The position numbers and the translations under genes were made by a program. Under the pieces are notes generated by a model. It was not told the origin of the DNA and searched no databases. It saw only the letters and a program-made list of their open reading frames with translations. From contig NZ_JAGGMM010000003.1 in NCBI RefSeq assembly GCF_017875315.1, positions 496,001 to 560,000 of the forward strand: a stretch of DNA of 64,000 nt, given 5' to 3'. Positions 9,635-17,434 of the stretch are shown piece after piece (position 1 is the first letter of the stretch; each line of letters starts with the position of its first letter). The stretch is from Methanomicrobium sp. W14. GTDB lineage: Archaea > Halobacteriota > Methanomicrobia > Methanomicrobiales > Methanomicrobiaceae.

Positions 9635-10015
9635 TCAGAAATTTCGTTTTGCATCAGAGACGATGTCTTCGACTGACTTTATCAGTTTTTCACCGGCTTT
9701 TCTGGCCTTCTTTTCAACGGATTTTCTTCCACTTTTAGTTCCGATAAGGGTATTTGCCAGGTTCACGACGCTGTCAACAGCTTTTTTTACGGATTCCGCG
9801 GCTTCTGATACGAGCCGGTCTATGTCACCATCATACCCGGCATTTGTCGTATCCTCACCGGGTGCTCCTGAATTTTCCGAATCTTCGCTTTCGTACGAGA
9901 CAGGGATATAGGCTTCTTCCGGCTTGTCGTTTTTTTCAAGGGGCTTTTCATTATCTTTCAAAGGCGTGTCGTCAATCCAGACTCCCTTTTCAAAATGTCC
10001 CTTTTTTTCTTCCAT
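9635..10015 (-). CDS. small acidic hypothetical protein
   Basis: I do not recognise this 126-residue protein. The N-terminal half is acidic and probably disordered (Glu/Asp/Pro/Ser/Asn-rich). The C-terminal half (about residues 68-126) is predicted helical with alternating Lys and hydrophobic residues, suggesting an amphipathic helix pair. There are no cysteines and no signal peptide. A TATA-like box about 28 bases upstream of the ATG and the absence of a ribosome site suggest a leaderless transcript. It converges on the pilin operon. Confidence 0.65.
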   Translation of the reverse strand: MEEKKGHFEKGVWIDDTPLKDNEKPLEKNDKPEEAYIPVSYESEDSENSGAPGEDTTNAGYDGDIDRLVSEAAESVKKAVDSVVNLANTLIGTKSGRKSVEKKARKAGEKLIKSVEDIVSDAKRNF

Positions 10016-10039
10016 ATCAGAACTTTTTCGGCGCTTTTG

Positions 10040-10048
10040 TATAAATAG
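10040..10048 (-). promoter_or_regulatory. TATA box for the small acidic protein gene
   Basis: On the minus strand the sequence reads CTATTTATAC, centred about 28 bases before the ATG at 10015. This spacing would put the transcription start at or next to the start codon. No Shine-Dalgarno match lies between them, which fits a leaderless mRNA. Confidence 0.5.
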
Positions 10049-10217
10049 ATATTAGTCGGCAAAAGGCATACCTTTGATACGCTGCCATCAGAAGGTATGA
10101 AACTGCAATTTTGCGGAAAAAAAGCACAGGATAAAAATCTCATATCCAAAATACCCGGAAAAGGTTAAGATTTAAAAAAAGGCAGGAAGAAATGTTTTTT
10201 GTCCGGTAACCGTTATT

Positions 10218-11003
10218 TTAACGGATGAAGACCGGAGCACAGACATCCCTTTTTGCGTCATCAACATAACTTACGGAGACATCAACGCCATAAGCTTTCT
10301 TCAGGTTGTCCTTTGTTATAACATCGCATGCATTACCGATTGCTATGAACTTTCTGTCATGCATGACGGCGACCTTACTTGATATCATAAAGGCATGGTC
10401 CGGAAAATGAGTACTCATAATTATTGCTATCCCTTCATCCGAAAGTCTGCTTATGGCCTTTAAAACACGGAACTGGTTTCCGAAATCAAGGTGGGAAGTA
10501 GGTTCGTCAAGAATCAGAATCTTTGCCTCCTGGGCGAGGGCACGTGCAAGCATAATCATCTGTCTTTCACCGCCGCTTATCTCGTTGATGTTTTTGTCCA
10601 TAAGGTAGCCCACACCTAGCTTTTCGATGGCTTTTTTTGCTATTTCAACGTCCTTTTCAGCAGGCGAGGAGAGAAAAGAGAGATGAGGAGACCGGCCCAT
10701 AAGGACAAAATCAAGGGTGGAGAACGGGAAAACAGTTTCATGGCCCTGAGGGACGTATCCTATAACCTTTGCAAGGTCCGGCAGTGAGTAGTCGTTTATA
10801 TCTCTCTCCATTATGCTGATTGAACCGGAACGTACACTGTAAAAATTAATAAGGCATTTTATCAGCGTTGACTTTCCTATGCCGTTTCTACCGAGAATCG
10901 AGATTATGTCCCCTTTCTCAAGTGAAAAAGAGACGTTATCGAATATGTTCTCTTTGCCGTCATATGAAAAGGAAACGTTTTTTACATCAAGTATCACAGC
11001 CAT
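10218..11003 (-). CDS. ABC transporter ATP-binding protein, FecE/BtuD (iron-chelate/cobalamin) family
   Basis: This 261-residue ATPase has all the ABC motifs: Walker A GRNGIGKST (about residue 38), signature SGGERQ (about 143), Walker B ILILDEPTSHLD and the switch His in STHFPDHA. The length and the PQGHETVFPF Q-loop region match the FecE/BtuD subfamily that energises siderophore, heme or cobalamin uptake. Its start overlaps the end of the permease gene by 10 bases. No periplasmic binding protein is encoded nearby, so that partner must lie elsewhere. Confidence 0.92.
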   Translation of the reverse strand: MAVILDVKNVSFSYDGKENIFDNVSFSLEKGDIISILGRNGIGKSTLIKCLINFYSVRSGSISIMERDINDYSLPDLAKVIGYVPQGHETVFPFSTLDFVLMGRSPHLSFLSSPAEKDVEIAKKAIEKLGVGYLMDKNINEISGGERQMIMLARALAQEAKILILDEPTSHLDFGNQFRVLKAISRLSDEGIAIIMSTHFPDHAFMISSKVAVMHDRKFIAIGNACDVITKDNLKKAYGVDVSVSYVDDAKRDVCAPVFIR

Positions 11004-12106
11004 CCCACCTTTTTCCTTGTCAGGAGATACGCAAAGAAAGGAGCTCCTATAAGAGCCGTGAGAATTCCTATAGGAATCTCGGTTTCAATCAGAGTCCTTG
11101 AGATGTCATCTACTATCAGGAGGTATGATGCACCGAGAAGAATTGATGCGGGAATAAGCTTTTTGAAGTCAGGACCTACGAGCATGCGGGCAATGTGCGG
11201 GATTACAAGGCCTACCCAGCCGATTATGCCTGAGATACAGACGCATGACGCGGTGATTACGGTTGCACACAGGATGATTACTCTCCCCAGGTTTTTCGTG
11301 TCTACACCGAGTGCACGTGCCTCCTCCTCGCTTACGGAAAGTATGTTTATTCTCCACCTGATAAGGTAAAGCACAAATCCCGCTATTAATATCGGGGGTG
11401 CGACAGAAAGAACGTCTGACATTGAAACAGACGAAAGGCTTCCCATAAGCCAGAATACTATCGCAGGGAGGGTATCATACGGGTCCGCTACATATTTGAG
11501 GGCCGACAGGAGAGCTGAAAACAGGGCGCTTATGATTATTCCCGATAATACCAGGACAAGAGTTCCCGAACCCTTGTACGCCTTTGCGATAAGACATGTC
11601 AGTGAAACCGCTGCAATCGCAAATACAAAGGCCGATACCTGGGTCATAAAAGACCCTGCATAGAGAAGTATTGCAAGGGCGGCACCAAAACCCGCACCTG
11701 ATGCAACACCAAGAATGTCAGGCGATACAAGCGGGTTTCTGAAAAGGCCCTGGTATGACGCTCCGGCAATAGAAAGGCCCGCACCGATGAGCATTGCGGC
11801 AATCACCCTGGGAAGCCTTATCTGCATAATTACAGTTTCATTTATCGAATTGTATGTATTCTGAAGATTCAGGAAAGGAAAAAAGGTATCGGCAGTCTTC
11901 CCCGCAAGAACAGTCATTACATCCGAAGGGTCCATCATATATCTTCCCCAGAAAAGAGATATGAAGAATAAAAGGAACGGAACTACGTATATAGTGGCCT
12001 TTTTTAAAATATCCTTAACCCTTTCATCCAAAAAAAACGTGGATGAAATTCTTTTCCCGGTTATTTCAGCAGGGCATATCTCCTTTTTATTTTCATTTTT
12101 GTTCAT
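10994..12106 (-). CDS. ABC transporter permease, FecCD/BtuC family
   Basis: The ATG at 12106 is preferred because GAGAGG lies 9 bases upstream. A TTG at 12130 would add eight residues. The product of about 370 residues has some nine to ten membrane helices and the FecCD hallmarks, including RLPRVIAAMLIGAGLSIAG near residue 105 and ARALGVDTKNLG, the coupling-helix region. It forms the membrane channel with the ATPase encoded downstream for an iron-chelate or corrinoid substrate. Transcription is leftward from the long intergenic region at 12131-12617. Confidence 0.92.
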   Translation of the reverse strand: MNKNENKKEICPAEITGKRISSTFFLDERVKDILKKATIYVVPFLLFFISLFWGRYMMDPSDVMTVLAGKTADTFFPFLNLQNTYNSINETVIMQIRLPRVIAAMLIGAGLSIAGASYQGLFRNPLVSPDILGVASGAGFGAALAILLYAGSFMTQVSAFVFAIAAVSLTCLIAKAYKGSGTLVLVLSGIIISALFSALLSALKYVADPYDTLPAIVFWLMGSLSSVSMSDVLSVAPPILIAGFVLYLIRWRINILSVSEEEARALGVDTKNLGRVIILCATVITASCVCISGIIGWVGLVIPHIARMLVGPDFKKLIPASILLGASYLLIVDDISRTLIETEIPIGILTALIGAPFFAYLLTRKKVGWL

Positions 12107-12130
12107 CCGTAAACAGCCTCTCAATGACAA

Positions 12131-12617
12131 TATCTGCTCATATTTTCTAATCGGAAAATTTTGTTTTTGTTGACTTCGCCTGACAAAAAAATTCAGGCTT
12201 TTTGGAAAACCTTTTATTTCCGCACAAATCCCGGCAGAACTGACCGTCCGGTGGGGTTTATGTAAAATAAAAGCAGAAATATGCCGGTTTTATCTTTCAA
12301 ATCTTCCGGATTATTAATTTTCACTGCATTGTATATTTAATTATTGAAAAAAGTAAAATTAATCATGTTAACTTAACTGCGTCCTGAAAAACCGCTGCTC
12401 ACCTGTAAATACCAGTCAACAGAATTCACCGATCATCACTTTCACGATGAACCGGATACATGTGGTATATCCCTTCGCAAAGGAATGAAATACAGCTGTT
12501 AAAAGTCGTATTCTTCCGGCGGTTATAAACAGGCATTGATATGTTGCTTTTGTACTTTGAATGCAGATGAATGCAAACTGCCAAAAAAAAGATTTTTGTT
12601 TTTTTTATTAGGAATAA
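12131..12617. other. intergenic region, no gene seen
   Basis: Nearly 500 bases between the FecCD permease start and the end of the small membrane protein gene. It should hold the promoter of the transporter pair. An AAATAAAAGG stretch on the minus strand near 12208 is a candidate box but is weak. No RNA fold or coding frame was recognised. Confidence 0.4.
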
Positions 12618-12983
12618 TTACAGTACTGCAAGCACTGAAACCATGTTGTGGGCGAATACAAATGCATACCACAGGATTATTGCGGCAAGCGCTATTGTCC
12701 CGGAATTTTTAAGCCTCGAATTTGAGTAAACCACTGCAAAGGCAATAATTGCAAAAACGGCCGACTTCACGGCTATATGAAAAATTTCCGTTCCTGCAAC
12801 AGCCTTCATGAATATATTCAGTTCATAGCCGCCGTTCGAAAGGATGAACTGTGTAGTTGCGACATCAAGGCTGAAGAGGACAGCCAAGACTATAAGACCG
12901 CCTGCAACTGTAATGCTGAATCCTCCGGGATTATACAGGGGAGGACTTCTGATAGGCCATTCCATCTTTATCACGCCGTTCAT
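12618..12983 (-). CDS. small polytopic membrane protein, DUF5658-like
   Basis: About 121 residues from the ATG at 12983. A GTG at 13001 and an ATG at 12965 are alternatives, since no start has a clear ribosome site. Four hydrophobic segments are visible. The motif LDVATTQFILSNGGYELN followed by FMK resembles the D-x-x-T-T...G-x-E-x-N-P/F-x-M pattern of DUF5658 membrane proteins. The function is unknown. Monocistronic, transcribed leftward away from the pilin pair. Confidence 0.65.
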   Translation of the reverse strand: MNGVIKMEWPIRSPPLYNPGGFSITVAGGLIVLAVLFSLDVATTQFILSNGGYELNIFMKAVAGTEIFHIAVKSAVFAIIAFAVVYSNSRLKNSGTIALAAIILWYAFVFAHNMVSVLAVL

Positions 12984-13001
12984 GCAATATTTTTCCTGCA
13001 C

Positions 13002-13383
13002 GGTGATTGACTACATAGCATATCAGATATAATCTTTTGCATTGCAGAAAAAATTTGCATAAAATAATCCAGGCTAATAATTACACAGTGTGAAAAAAAT
13101 TAATCAGGTGCATATTACTGGCGTTACTAATCAAAAAGCGTAATCACTGCAAACAATTGAAGTTCAAATATATTTTAACCAACGCCCGAAATCAAATAGT
13201 ATTATTTAAATAACGTATATTAATATCCGCACATTGATTTTGCAGAAATGTTATATACAGGAAATAAATTTAACAGGAAGAAGAGTAATTAACCTAAATT
13301 GATTAATTTAAGCCTAATATTAAGTATTATTCTAATTACATACTTAAACTGATGCGGTAATGCATCATTTTTGGTGAAACATA
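13002..13383. other. intergenic region upstream of the tandem pilins
   Basis: About 380 AT-rich bases. It contains the probable pilin promoter (TATA at 13251-13257) and a long leader of roughly 100 bases before the first pilin ATG, with GGTGA at 13373-13377 as the ribosome site. The leader is long for this genome and could carry regulation, but I saw no clear fold. Confidence 0.45.
13251..13257 (+). promoter_or_regulatory. candidate TATA box of the tandem pilin operon
   Basis: The sequence TTATATA sits in an AT-rich stretch. A start about 25 bases downstream would give a leader of some 100 bases before the ATG at 13384. The assignment rests on motif and position only. Confidence 0.4.
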
Positions 13384-14187
13384 ATGAATTCTGAAGACGC
13401 AGTCTCACCCGTTGTGGGAGTCATGCTGATGCTTGTCGTGACTATAATCATAGCAGCGGTTGTGAGCGGTTTTGCGGGCGGACTTATCGGTTCACAGGAT
13501 AAGTCGCCGACGCTTTCCATGGATGTTACAATTGCAAACACGGGAAGCTATATAGGAAGCGGGTTTACTGCAACCGTTCTTGGTGTAAGTGAACCCATAA
13601 GTACTTCAGACCTGAAAGTTGTCACATCATGGTCAACGACTATGAAGGACAACACTGATCCTGGTCTTACACAGGCTCAAAAAAATATGGCCAATGGTGC
13701 TATCTTCACAGGTGGAAGTACCAGCCTTCCAAACAGTGCAAATGTAATATGCTGGGCAGGAATGAAGACAAATGCAATTACTAACTGGTCAACAGCACCT
13801 TTCGGTATTGGTGTAGGCATAAAAAACACTAACAGTGGTGACCCCATGGGAAACGCATCCAAAAGTTCCATAAACTCAACTAAAACCGGATGGTTTGGGC
13901 AGTACACATTAAAGGAAGGCGTAAGCATGTACGCTTATCCGTATGGAAGCAATTCCGGGATGGCAGTAGGGGGAGTTTCCGGAATGGCTGCCGACAGCGG
14001 CTACAACGGTGTAACACAGTACGCTTACACATTAGGACAGTATAACACAGGTCAGGCCGACCCGGTGCAGGCAGTTCTTGGATCCGGCTGGGAGCAGTTA
14101 AGAGCCGGAGATACTGTAAATGTCAAAATAATATACACACCGACGGGTGCAGCAATTTACAACAGCAACATAGCAGTGGAGGACTAA
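13384..14187 (+). CDS. archaeal type IV pilin (pilin 1 of tandem pair)
   Basis: This 267-residue protein starts six bases after GGTGA. The N-terminus EDAVSPVVGVMLMLVVTI and the following helix are a textbook archaeal pilin N-terminal domain, cut by an EppA/PibD-type peptidase close to the AVSP stretch. The C-terminal domain is Gly/Ser/Thr/Asn-rich with three N-x-S/T sequons and many aromatic residues. It lies two bases from the second pilin, with which it shares a near-identical N-terminus but not the C-terminal domain. Possibly the major surface filament subunit, as suggested by its own promoter and long leader. Confidence 0.9.
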   Translation: MNSEDAVSPVVGVMLMLVVTIIIAAVVSGFAGGLIGSQDKSPTLSMDVTIANTGSYIGSGFTATVLGVSEPISTSDLKVVTSWSTTMKDNTDPGLTQAQKNMANGAIFTGGSTSLPNSANVICWAGMKTNAITNWSTAPFGIGVGIKNTNSGDPMGNASKSSINSTKTGWFGQYTLKEGVSMYAYPYGSNSGMAVGGVSGMAADSGYNGVTQYAYTLGQYNTGQADPVQAVLGSGWEQLRAGDTVNVKIIYTPTGAAIYNSNIAVED

Positions 14188-14189
14188 AA

Positions 14190-14828
14190 ATGATGAAAAA
14201 TAATGATTCGGCTGTGTCACCTGTTGTAGGTGTTATGTTAATGCTTGTTGTAACGATAATCATCGCAGCGGTTGTAAGCGGGTTTGCAGGAGGATTTGCA
14301 CAGGGGCAGACAAAGGCGCCCCAGGCTACGATACAGGGAGAGTTCAGCACAACATCAGGCCTTAAAATCATCCACGCAGGTGGAGAGGCAATACCAACGA
14401 CCGACATGGTAATAACCTTGAAAAACGGTCCAACGTTCGGTTCAAACCTTGAGGCAATGTCAACAAATGCATTAAACCTTGCAACAGTTACTGATTCAAA
14501 CAGTGTACCTGTACAGTACTTTAACCCGGAGACAGGTGCTGTTGACGGTTACAACATTACATCGTTTAATCCCGGAGATACATTCTACGTAAATATCGCA
14601 AATTGTGACCCTGAAAAACTTCAGCCAACCGTAGCACCTTACGATGGAAAGAAAGGCTACAAAGTTAAATTCGACGGGACACATTACACATATGATGGAT
14701 TTAAAACGTCATTCTGGAATTTATGCTTTGTAAATCAGGAAAACATAGGAAAGTCATTTTATCTTGATGTCAATGACAAAAGCAGTGGGACCCTCATATC
14801 ACGTGCTGTTGTTACGATCAAAGGATAA
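14190..14828 (+). CDS. archaeal type IV pilin (pilin 2 of tandem pair)
   Basis: This 212-residue pilin has GGAGG seven bases before the ATG. Its N-terminus DSAVSPVVGVMLMLVVTI and the helix through VSGFAGGFAQGQ match pilin 1 almost residue for residue, while the C-terminal domains differ. One sequon (NIT) lies in the exported domain. A run of Ts at about 14853-14860 may terminate the pair. The pair may encode alternative or co-assembling subunits. Which assembly engine they use is unknown; the one at 4.4-8.2 kb is the only one in the window. Confidence 0.9.
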   Translation: MMKNNDSAVSPVVGVMLMLVVTIIIAAVVSGFAGGFAQGQTKAPQATIQGEFSTTSGLKIIHAGGEAIPTTDMVITLKNGPTFGSNLEAMSTNALNLATVTDSNSVPVQYFNPETGAVDGYNITSFNPGDTFYVNIANCDPEKLQPTVAPYDGKKGYKVKFDGTHYTYDGFKTSFWNLCFVNQENIGKSFYLDVNDKSSGTLISRAVVTIKG

Positions 14829-14913
14829 GCATAAATTCAACCTTTCAACACCCTTTTTTTACAGGACAAAATTCGATGGAAAAAAGCAAATTTTAAAAAA
14901 ATAATGATTTTTA

Positions 14914-15286
14914 TTAAACTTTATAGTAATAAGACCCGTTGGCACAGTTTTTGCAGAGAACCTCTCCGTCGGGTGTTACAACTTCCTTTGAGTCGCGGAC
15001 TATCTCATTGCACCTGCTGCATTTGACCATGCCGACCGTAAACCCCGGAAGGTCCGCATTTCGGAATGTCAACCTTCACCTTTTCGATACTGAAAAGCTC
15101 TGACTCAGGCGCGTCGATAAATACCTTCGGGTCGTCCTTCATTCCTTTCTGGCCTGCACCCTTCTCCCTTTTTGGTGACGTTACAGATACCCTTACGGCG
15201 TCCTCGGTGTCCATGTTTACATACGTTGCCGCAAAAGATACGGGAATTCTGAAAATACGAATACGATAAGTAATTTTTTCATCTAT
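14914..15286 (-). pseudogene. FmdE-like (formylmethanofuran dehydrogenase subunit E family) remnant, frameshifted and N-terminally truncated
   Basis: Read leftward, one frame gives AVRVSVTSPK..., IDAPESELFSIEKVKVDIP. After a one-base slip in the AAA run at 15059-15061 the frame continues as ADLPGFTVGMVKCSRCNE and ends in a second zinc pair (GEVLCKNCANG) at a TAA at 14914. This is the C-terminal half of an FmdE-family protein with its treble-clef/zinc-ribbon end. The N-terminal catalytic-like domain with the GHxCPG motif is missing, because upstream lies the promoter of the next gene. Deleting one A restores the reading frame. A sequencing error could explain the slip but not the missing N-terminus. 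Confidence 0.7.
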
Positions 15287-15304
15287 TCAGTATATTTATT
15301 AAAG

Positions 15305-15676
15305 ATGAACTTTGGCAGCTTAGGTCCGAAAGAAGCAAAAATTCCCATATGGCTAGCATTTCTCAGTGCAGTGCTCTTTATAATATCAGGAATCGACTAT
15401 TCGCTTACAGGAGTTTCTACAGGATATGTACTCGTCATAATAGGTCTGATTGTAGGAATCTCAGCCGCAAGAATGAAAAAAGGCAGTGCAAAAAATGCAG
15501 GAGACTCCTCACTGACAATACTTTTCTTCGGAATACTTAACATAATATCGTTTGTATTCATACTTTCCGGTGGATCAGGCGGTGGAATTGCGTTTTATTC
15601 AGGGCTGATTGCAGGTCTTGCCGCAGTTTTCGGCGGGTACCTGGGATACGCCGCTTCAAAGAGCAAAAACGCTTAA
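15305..15676 (+). CDS. small membrane protein, unrecognised
   Basis: This 123-residue protein has four hydrophobic segments in two hairpins (about residues 14-30, 36-53, 66-84 and 92-112) separated by a short basic loop. There are no cysteines or recognised motifs. The start at 15305 follows a TATA-like TATATTTATT by only about ten bases, so the start or promoter is uncertain. It stands alone between the FmdE-like remnant and the Yip1 genes. The function is unknown. Confidence 0.6.
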   Translation: MNFGSLGPKEAKIPIWLAFLSAVLFIISGIDYSLTGVSTGYVLVIIGLIVGISAARMKKGSAKNAGDSSLTILFFGILNIISFVFILSGGSGGGIAFYSGLIAGLAAVFGGYLGYAASKSKNA

Positions 15677-15909
15677 ATCAGTATGAGTGTTTTTAACAGA
15701 GTCTCCCCCCGGGTAAAATTTATCATAAAGAAAAATAATGCCGGCCCGAAAAAAAGGAGTAATCTTTTTTTAGACTGGAACCAGTGATATGCATTAACCG
15801 GATTTTTATGCAATACCTGAAAATTTATAGCTGAAAAAAGGATTTTTTTAATGTATATTCCATGCGCATTCCGTATATGCATGATAAATATGTGAATCTT
15901 ATCGATACG

Positions 15910-15917
15910 TTTAAATT
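15910..15917 (+). promoter_or_regulatory. TATA box of the first Yip1-family gene
   Basis: TTTAAATT is centred about 25 bases before the ATG at 15939 with no ribosome site between. This is consistent with a leaderless transcript. Confidence 0.45.
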
Positions 15918-15938
15918 CGAAAAAAATGCTGTCTATGT

Positions 15939-16490
15939 ATGGCATTTGATTTTCCCGAAAAGGTGAAGGGTTATCTGTTAAACCCTGTCGAATCGTTCAA
16001 AAATTCGCGTGACGAAAGTTTCGGTGACGCTTTCAAGTATTTCCTGATTACTTTTGTAATCTATGTCGTTCTAAGCGCCATACTTCTCATGGCCGGGGTT
16101 TCAGGTCTGAATATGATCCCCGGATTCGGAGCTGCTTCAGCGGTATTCCTGATTGTACTGATACTTGTATTAGGCACCATAGGATTTTTTATAACCGGAA
16201 TTATAACACACATATTCGTCCTTATTGCCGGGGGCAGAAAAGACCTTACACAGACCTATAAGGCAGTCGCATATTCACTTACACCGTCAATGCTTATCGG
16301 GTGGATACCAGTCATAAATTTTATAGCAGGAATCTGGTCTTTAATTCTCGAAGTTCTGGCAATACGTGAACTTCATGAAATCTCGACCGCAAGGGCAATA
16401 ATTGCAGTATTTCTGCCTATAATCATAATGACAATTCTTGTATTCCTCCTTGTGGGATTCCTTACGATTGCTGCCGTAAGCGCAATGTAA
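15939..16490 (+). CDS. Yip1-domain membrane protein 1
   Basis: The 183-residue product has a conserved N-terminal amphipathic region (EKVKGYLLNPVESF followed by a DESFGDAFKY segment), then five membrane helices. This layout and the GWIPVINFIAGIW segment are typical of Yip1-family (PF04893) proteins. These are common in methanogens, and their job there is not established. It is a paralogue of the next gene. It appears to have its own leaderless promoter and is followed by a hairpin terminator. Confidence 0.82.
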   Translation: MAFDFPEKVKGYLLNPVESFKNSRDESFGDAFKYFLITFVIYVVLSAILLMAGVSGLNMIPGFGAASAVFLIVLILVLGTIGFFITGIITHIFVLIAGGRKDLTQTYKAVAYSLTPSMLIGWIPVINFIAGIWSLILEVLAIRELHEISTARAIIAVFLPIIIMTILVFLLVGFLTIAAVSAM

Positions 16491-16533
16491 GAAATATTTA
16501 AAATTTAAAGCAAAATAAAAAAAACATGTTTCG

Positions 16534-16566
16534 GCCGGAGGGATTCTCTCACCCGGCTTTTCTTTT
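16534..16566 (+). terminator. hairpin plus T-tract between the Yip1 genes
   Basis: GCCGG at 16534-16538 pairs with CCGGC at 16553-16557 around a 14-base loop and is followed directly by a T-rich run (TTTTCTTTT). It lies between two genes that each have their own TATA box, which supports a termination role. Confidence 0.5.
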
Positions 16567-16626
16567 CCTCAGGCCTTCAAAATAAGGCTGAAAATTTACT
16601 GTTTCCCGAAAAAGTCAGGGACAATT

Positions 16627-16640
16627 ATATATATTATATA
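16627..16640 (+). promoter_or_regulatory. TATA box of the second Yip1-family gene
   Basis: An uninterrupted run of alternating A and T (ATATATATTATATA-like) is centred about 26 bases before the ATG at 16658, with no Shine-Dalgarno sequence. A leaderless transcript is likely. Confidence 0.5.
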
Positions 16641-16657
16641 ATGTGTTATAATCCTGC

Positions 16658-17287
16658 ATGAGTACCTTAGAAAAGGTAAAGGGTTTTATAGTGAAGCCTA
16701 CCGAGACTTTTTTGGCCTACAAAGACGAAAGCCTTGGGAAAGCCTACCAGTATTATGTGATTCTTCTCATAATATTTTCAGTACTTTACGGTATCGTATC
16801 AATTGCAACAGGTTTAAACTCGTTCAGCGAAGCAGTATCCATTGCAGGCAACTCAATGGGGCCGCAGTTTGGTGAGGCATTGTCAGCATTCAGCGGTTTT
16901 GCAACCACAATGAACATATTCATCATCTACCTGATGTTTGTCCTGAGCCTGTTCACTATCTTTCTGTCCGGGTTTATGATTCACTGCTTTGTTCTGCTCT
17001 TTGGAGGAGAAAAAGGCTACAGAATGACCTTTAAATCGGTATTCTATGCAAGCACACCGGCACTTCTTCTCGGGTGGATCCCGTTTGTCAACATAATCGC
17101 CTCAATATGGTACCTGATACTCCAGATAATAGGAATTAAGGCATATCACGAAATTTCAACAGGAAAAGCTGTTGCTGTCGTGCTTGTCCCGATAATACTT
17201 ATTATCATAGGAATAGTCCTTTTCGGGGCTGTAATTGCGACATTTCTCTCTGGTATGATGTCCGCTGCCGGAATGCACCCGTGGTAA
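16658..17287 (+). CDS. Yip1-domain membrane protein 2
   Basis: This 209-residue paralogue of the preceding gene has the same N-terminal pattern (EKVKGFIVKPTETF then KDESLGKAYQYY), five hydrophobic helices and a matching GWIPFVNIIASIW stretch. It is about 26 residues longer, mainly in the first extracytoplasmic loop. Yip1 proteins act in membrane trafficking in eukaryotes; the archaeal role is unknown. The conserved GWIP(V/F)xN motif in both copies marks the functionally constrained part. Confidence 0.82.
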   Translation: MSTLEKVKGFIVKPTETFLAYKDESLGKAYQYYVILLIIFSVLYGIVSIATGLNSFSEAVSIAGNSMGPQFGEALSAFSGFATTMNIFIIYLMFVLSLFTIFLSGFMIHCFVLLFGGEKGYRMTFKSVFYASTPALLLGWIPFVNIIASIWYLILQIIGIKAYHEISTGKAVAVVLVPIILIIIGIVLFGAVIATFLSGMMSAAGMHPW

Positions 17288-17365
17288 GTCCAAAAAACAA
17301 CCTAATTTTTCCGGCATCATTTCCACTTTTTTTAATAATTAAACAAAGGTTTAAAAAACAATAAA

Positions 17366-17374
17366 GTATATATT
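17366..17374 (+). promoter_or_regulatory. TATA box upstream of the secreted protein gene
   Basis: GTATATATT is centred about 65 bases before the ATG at 17435. The predicted leader of about 40 bases includes AAGGTG six bases before the start. Confidence 0.4.
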
Positions 17375-17434
17375 GCAGGACCGGGATAAACGGGAGAATC
17401 TCTTGTAGCTTCTTCCCTCCTGAAGGTGTGGAGA

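Noticed and set aside
15005-15214. Stand-alone 69-residue gene on the minus strand
   Set aside because: It is only the front piece of a frameshifted FmdE-like gene; its last residues are out-of-frame text.
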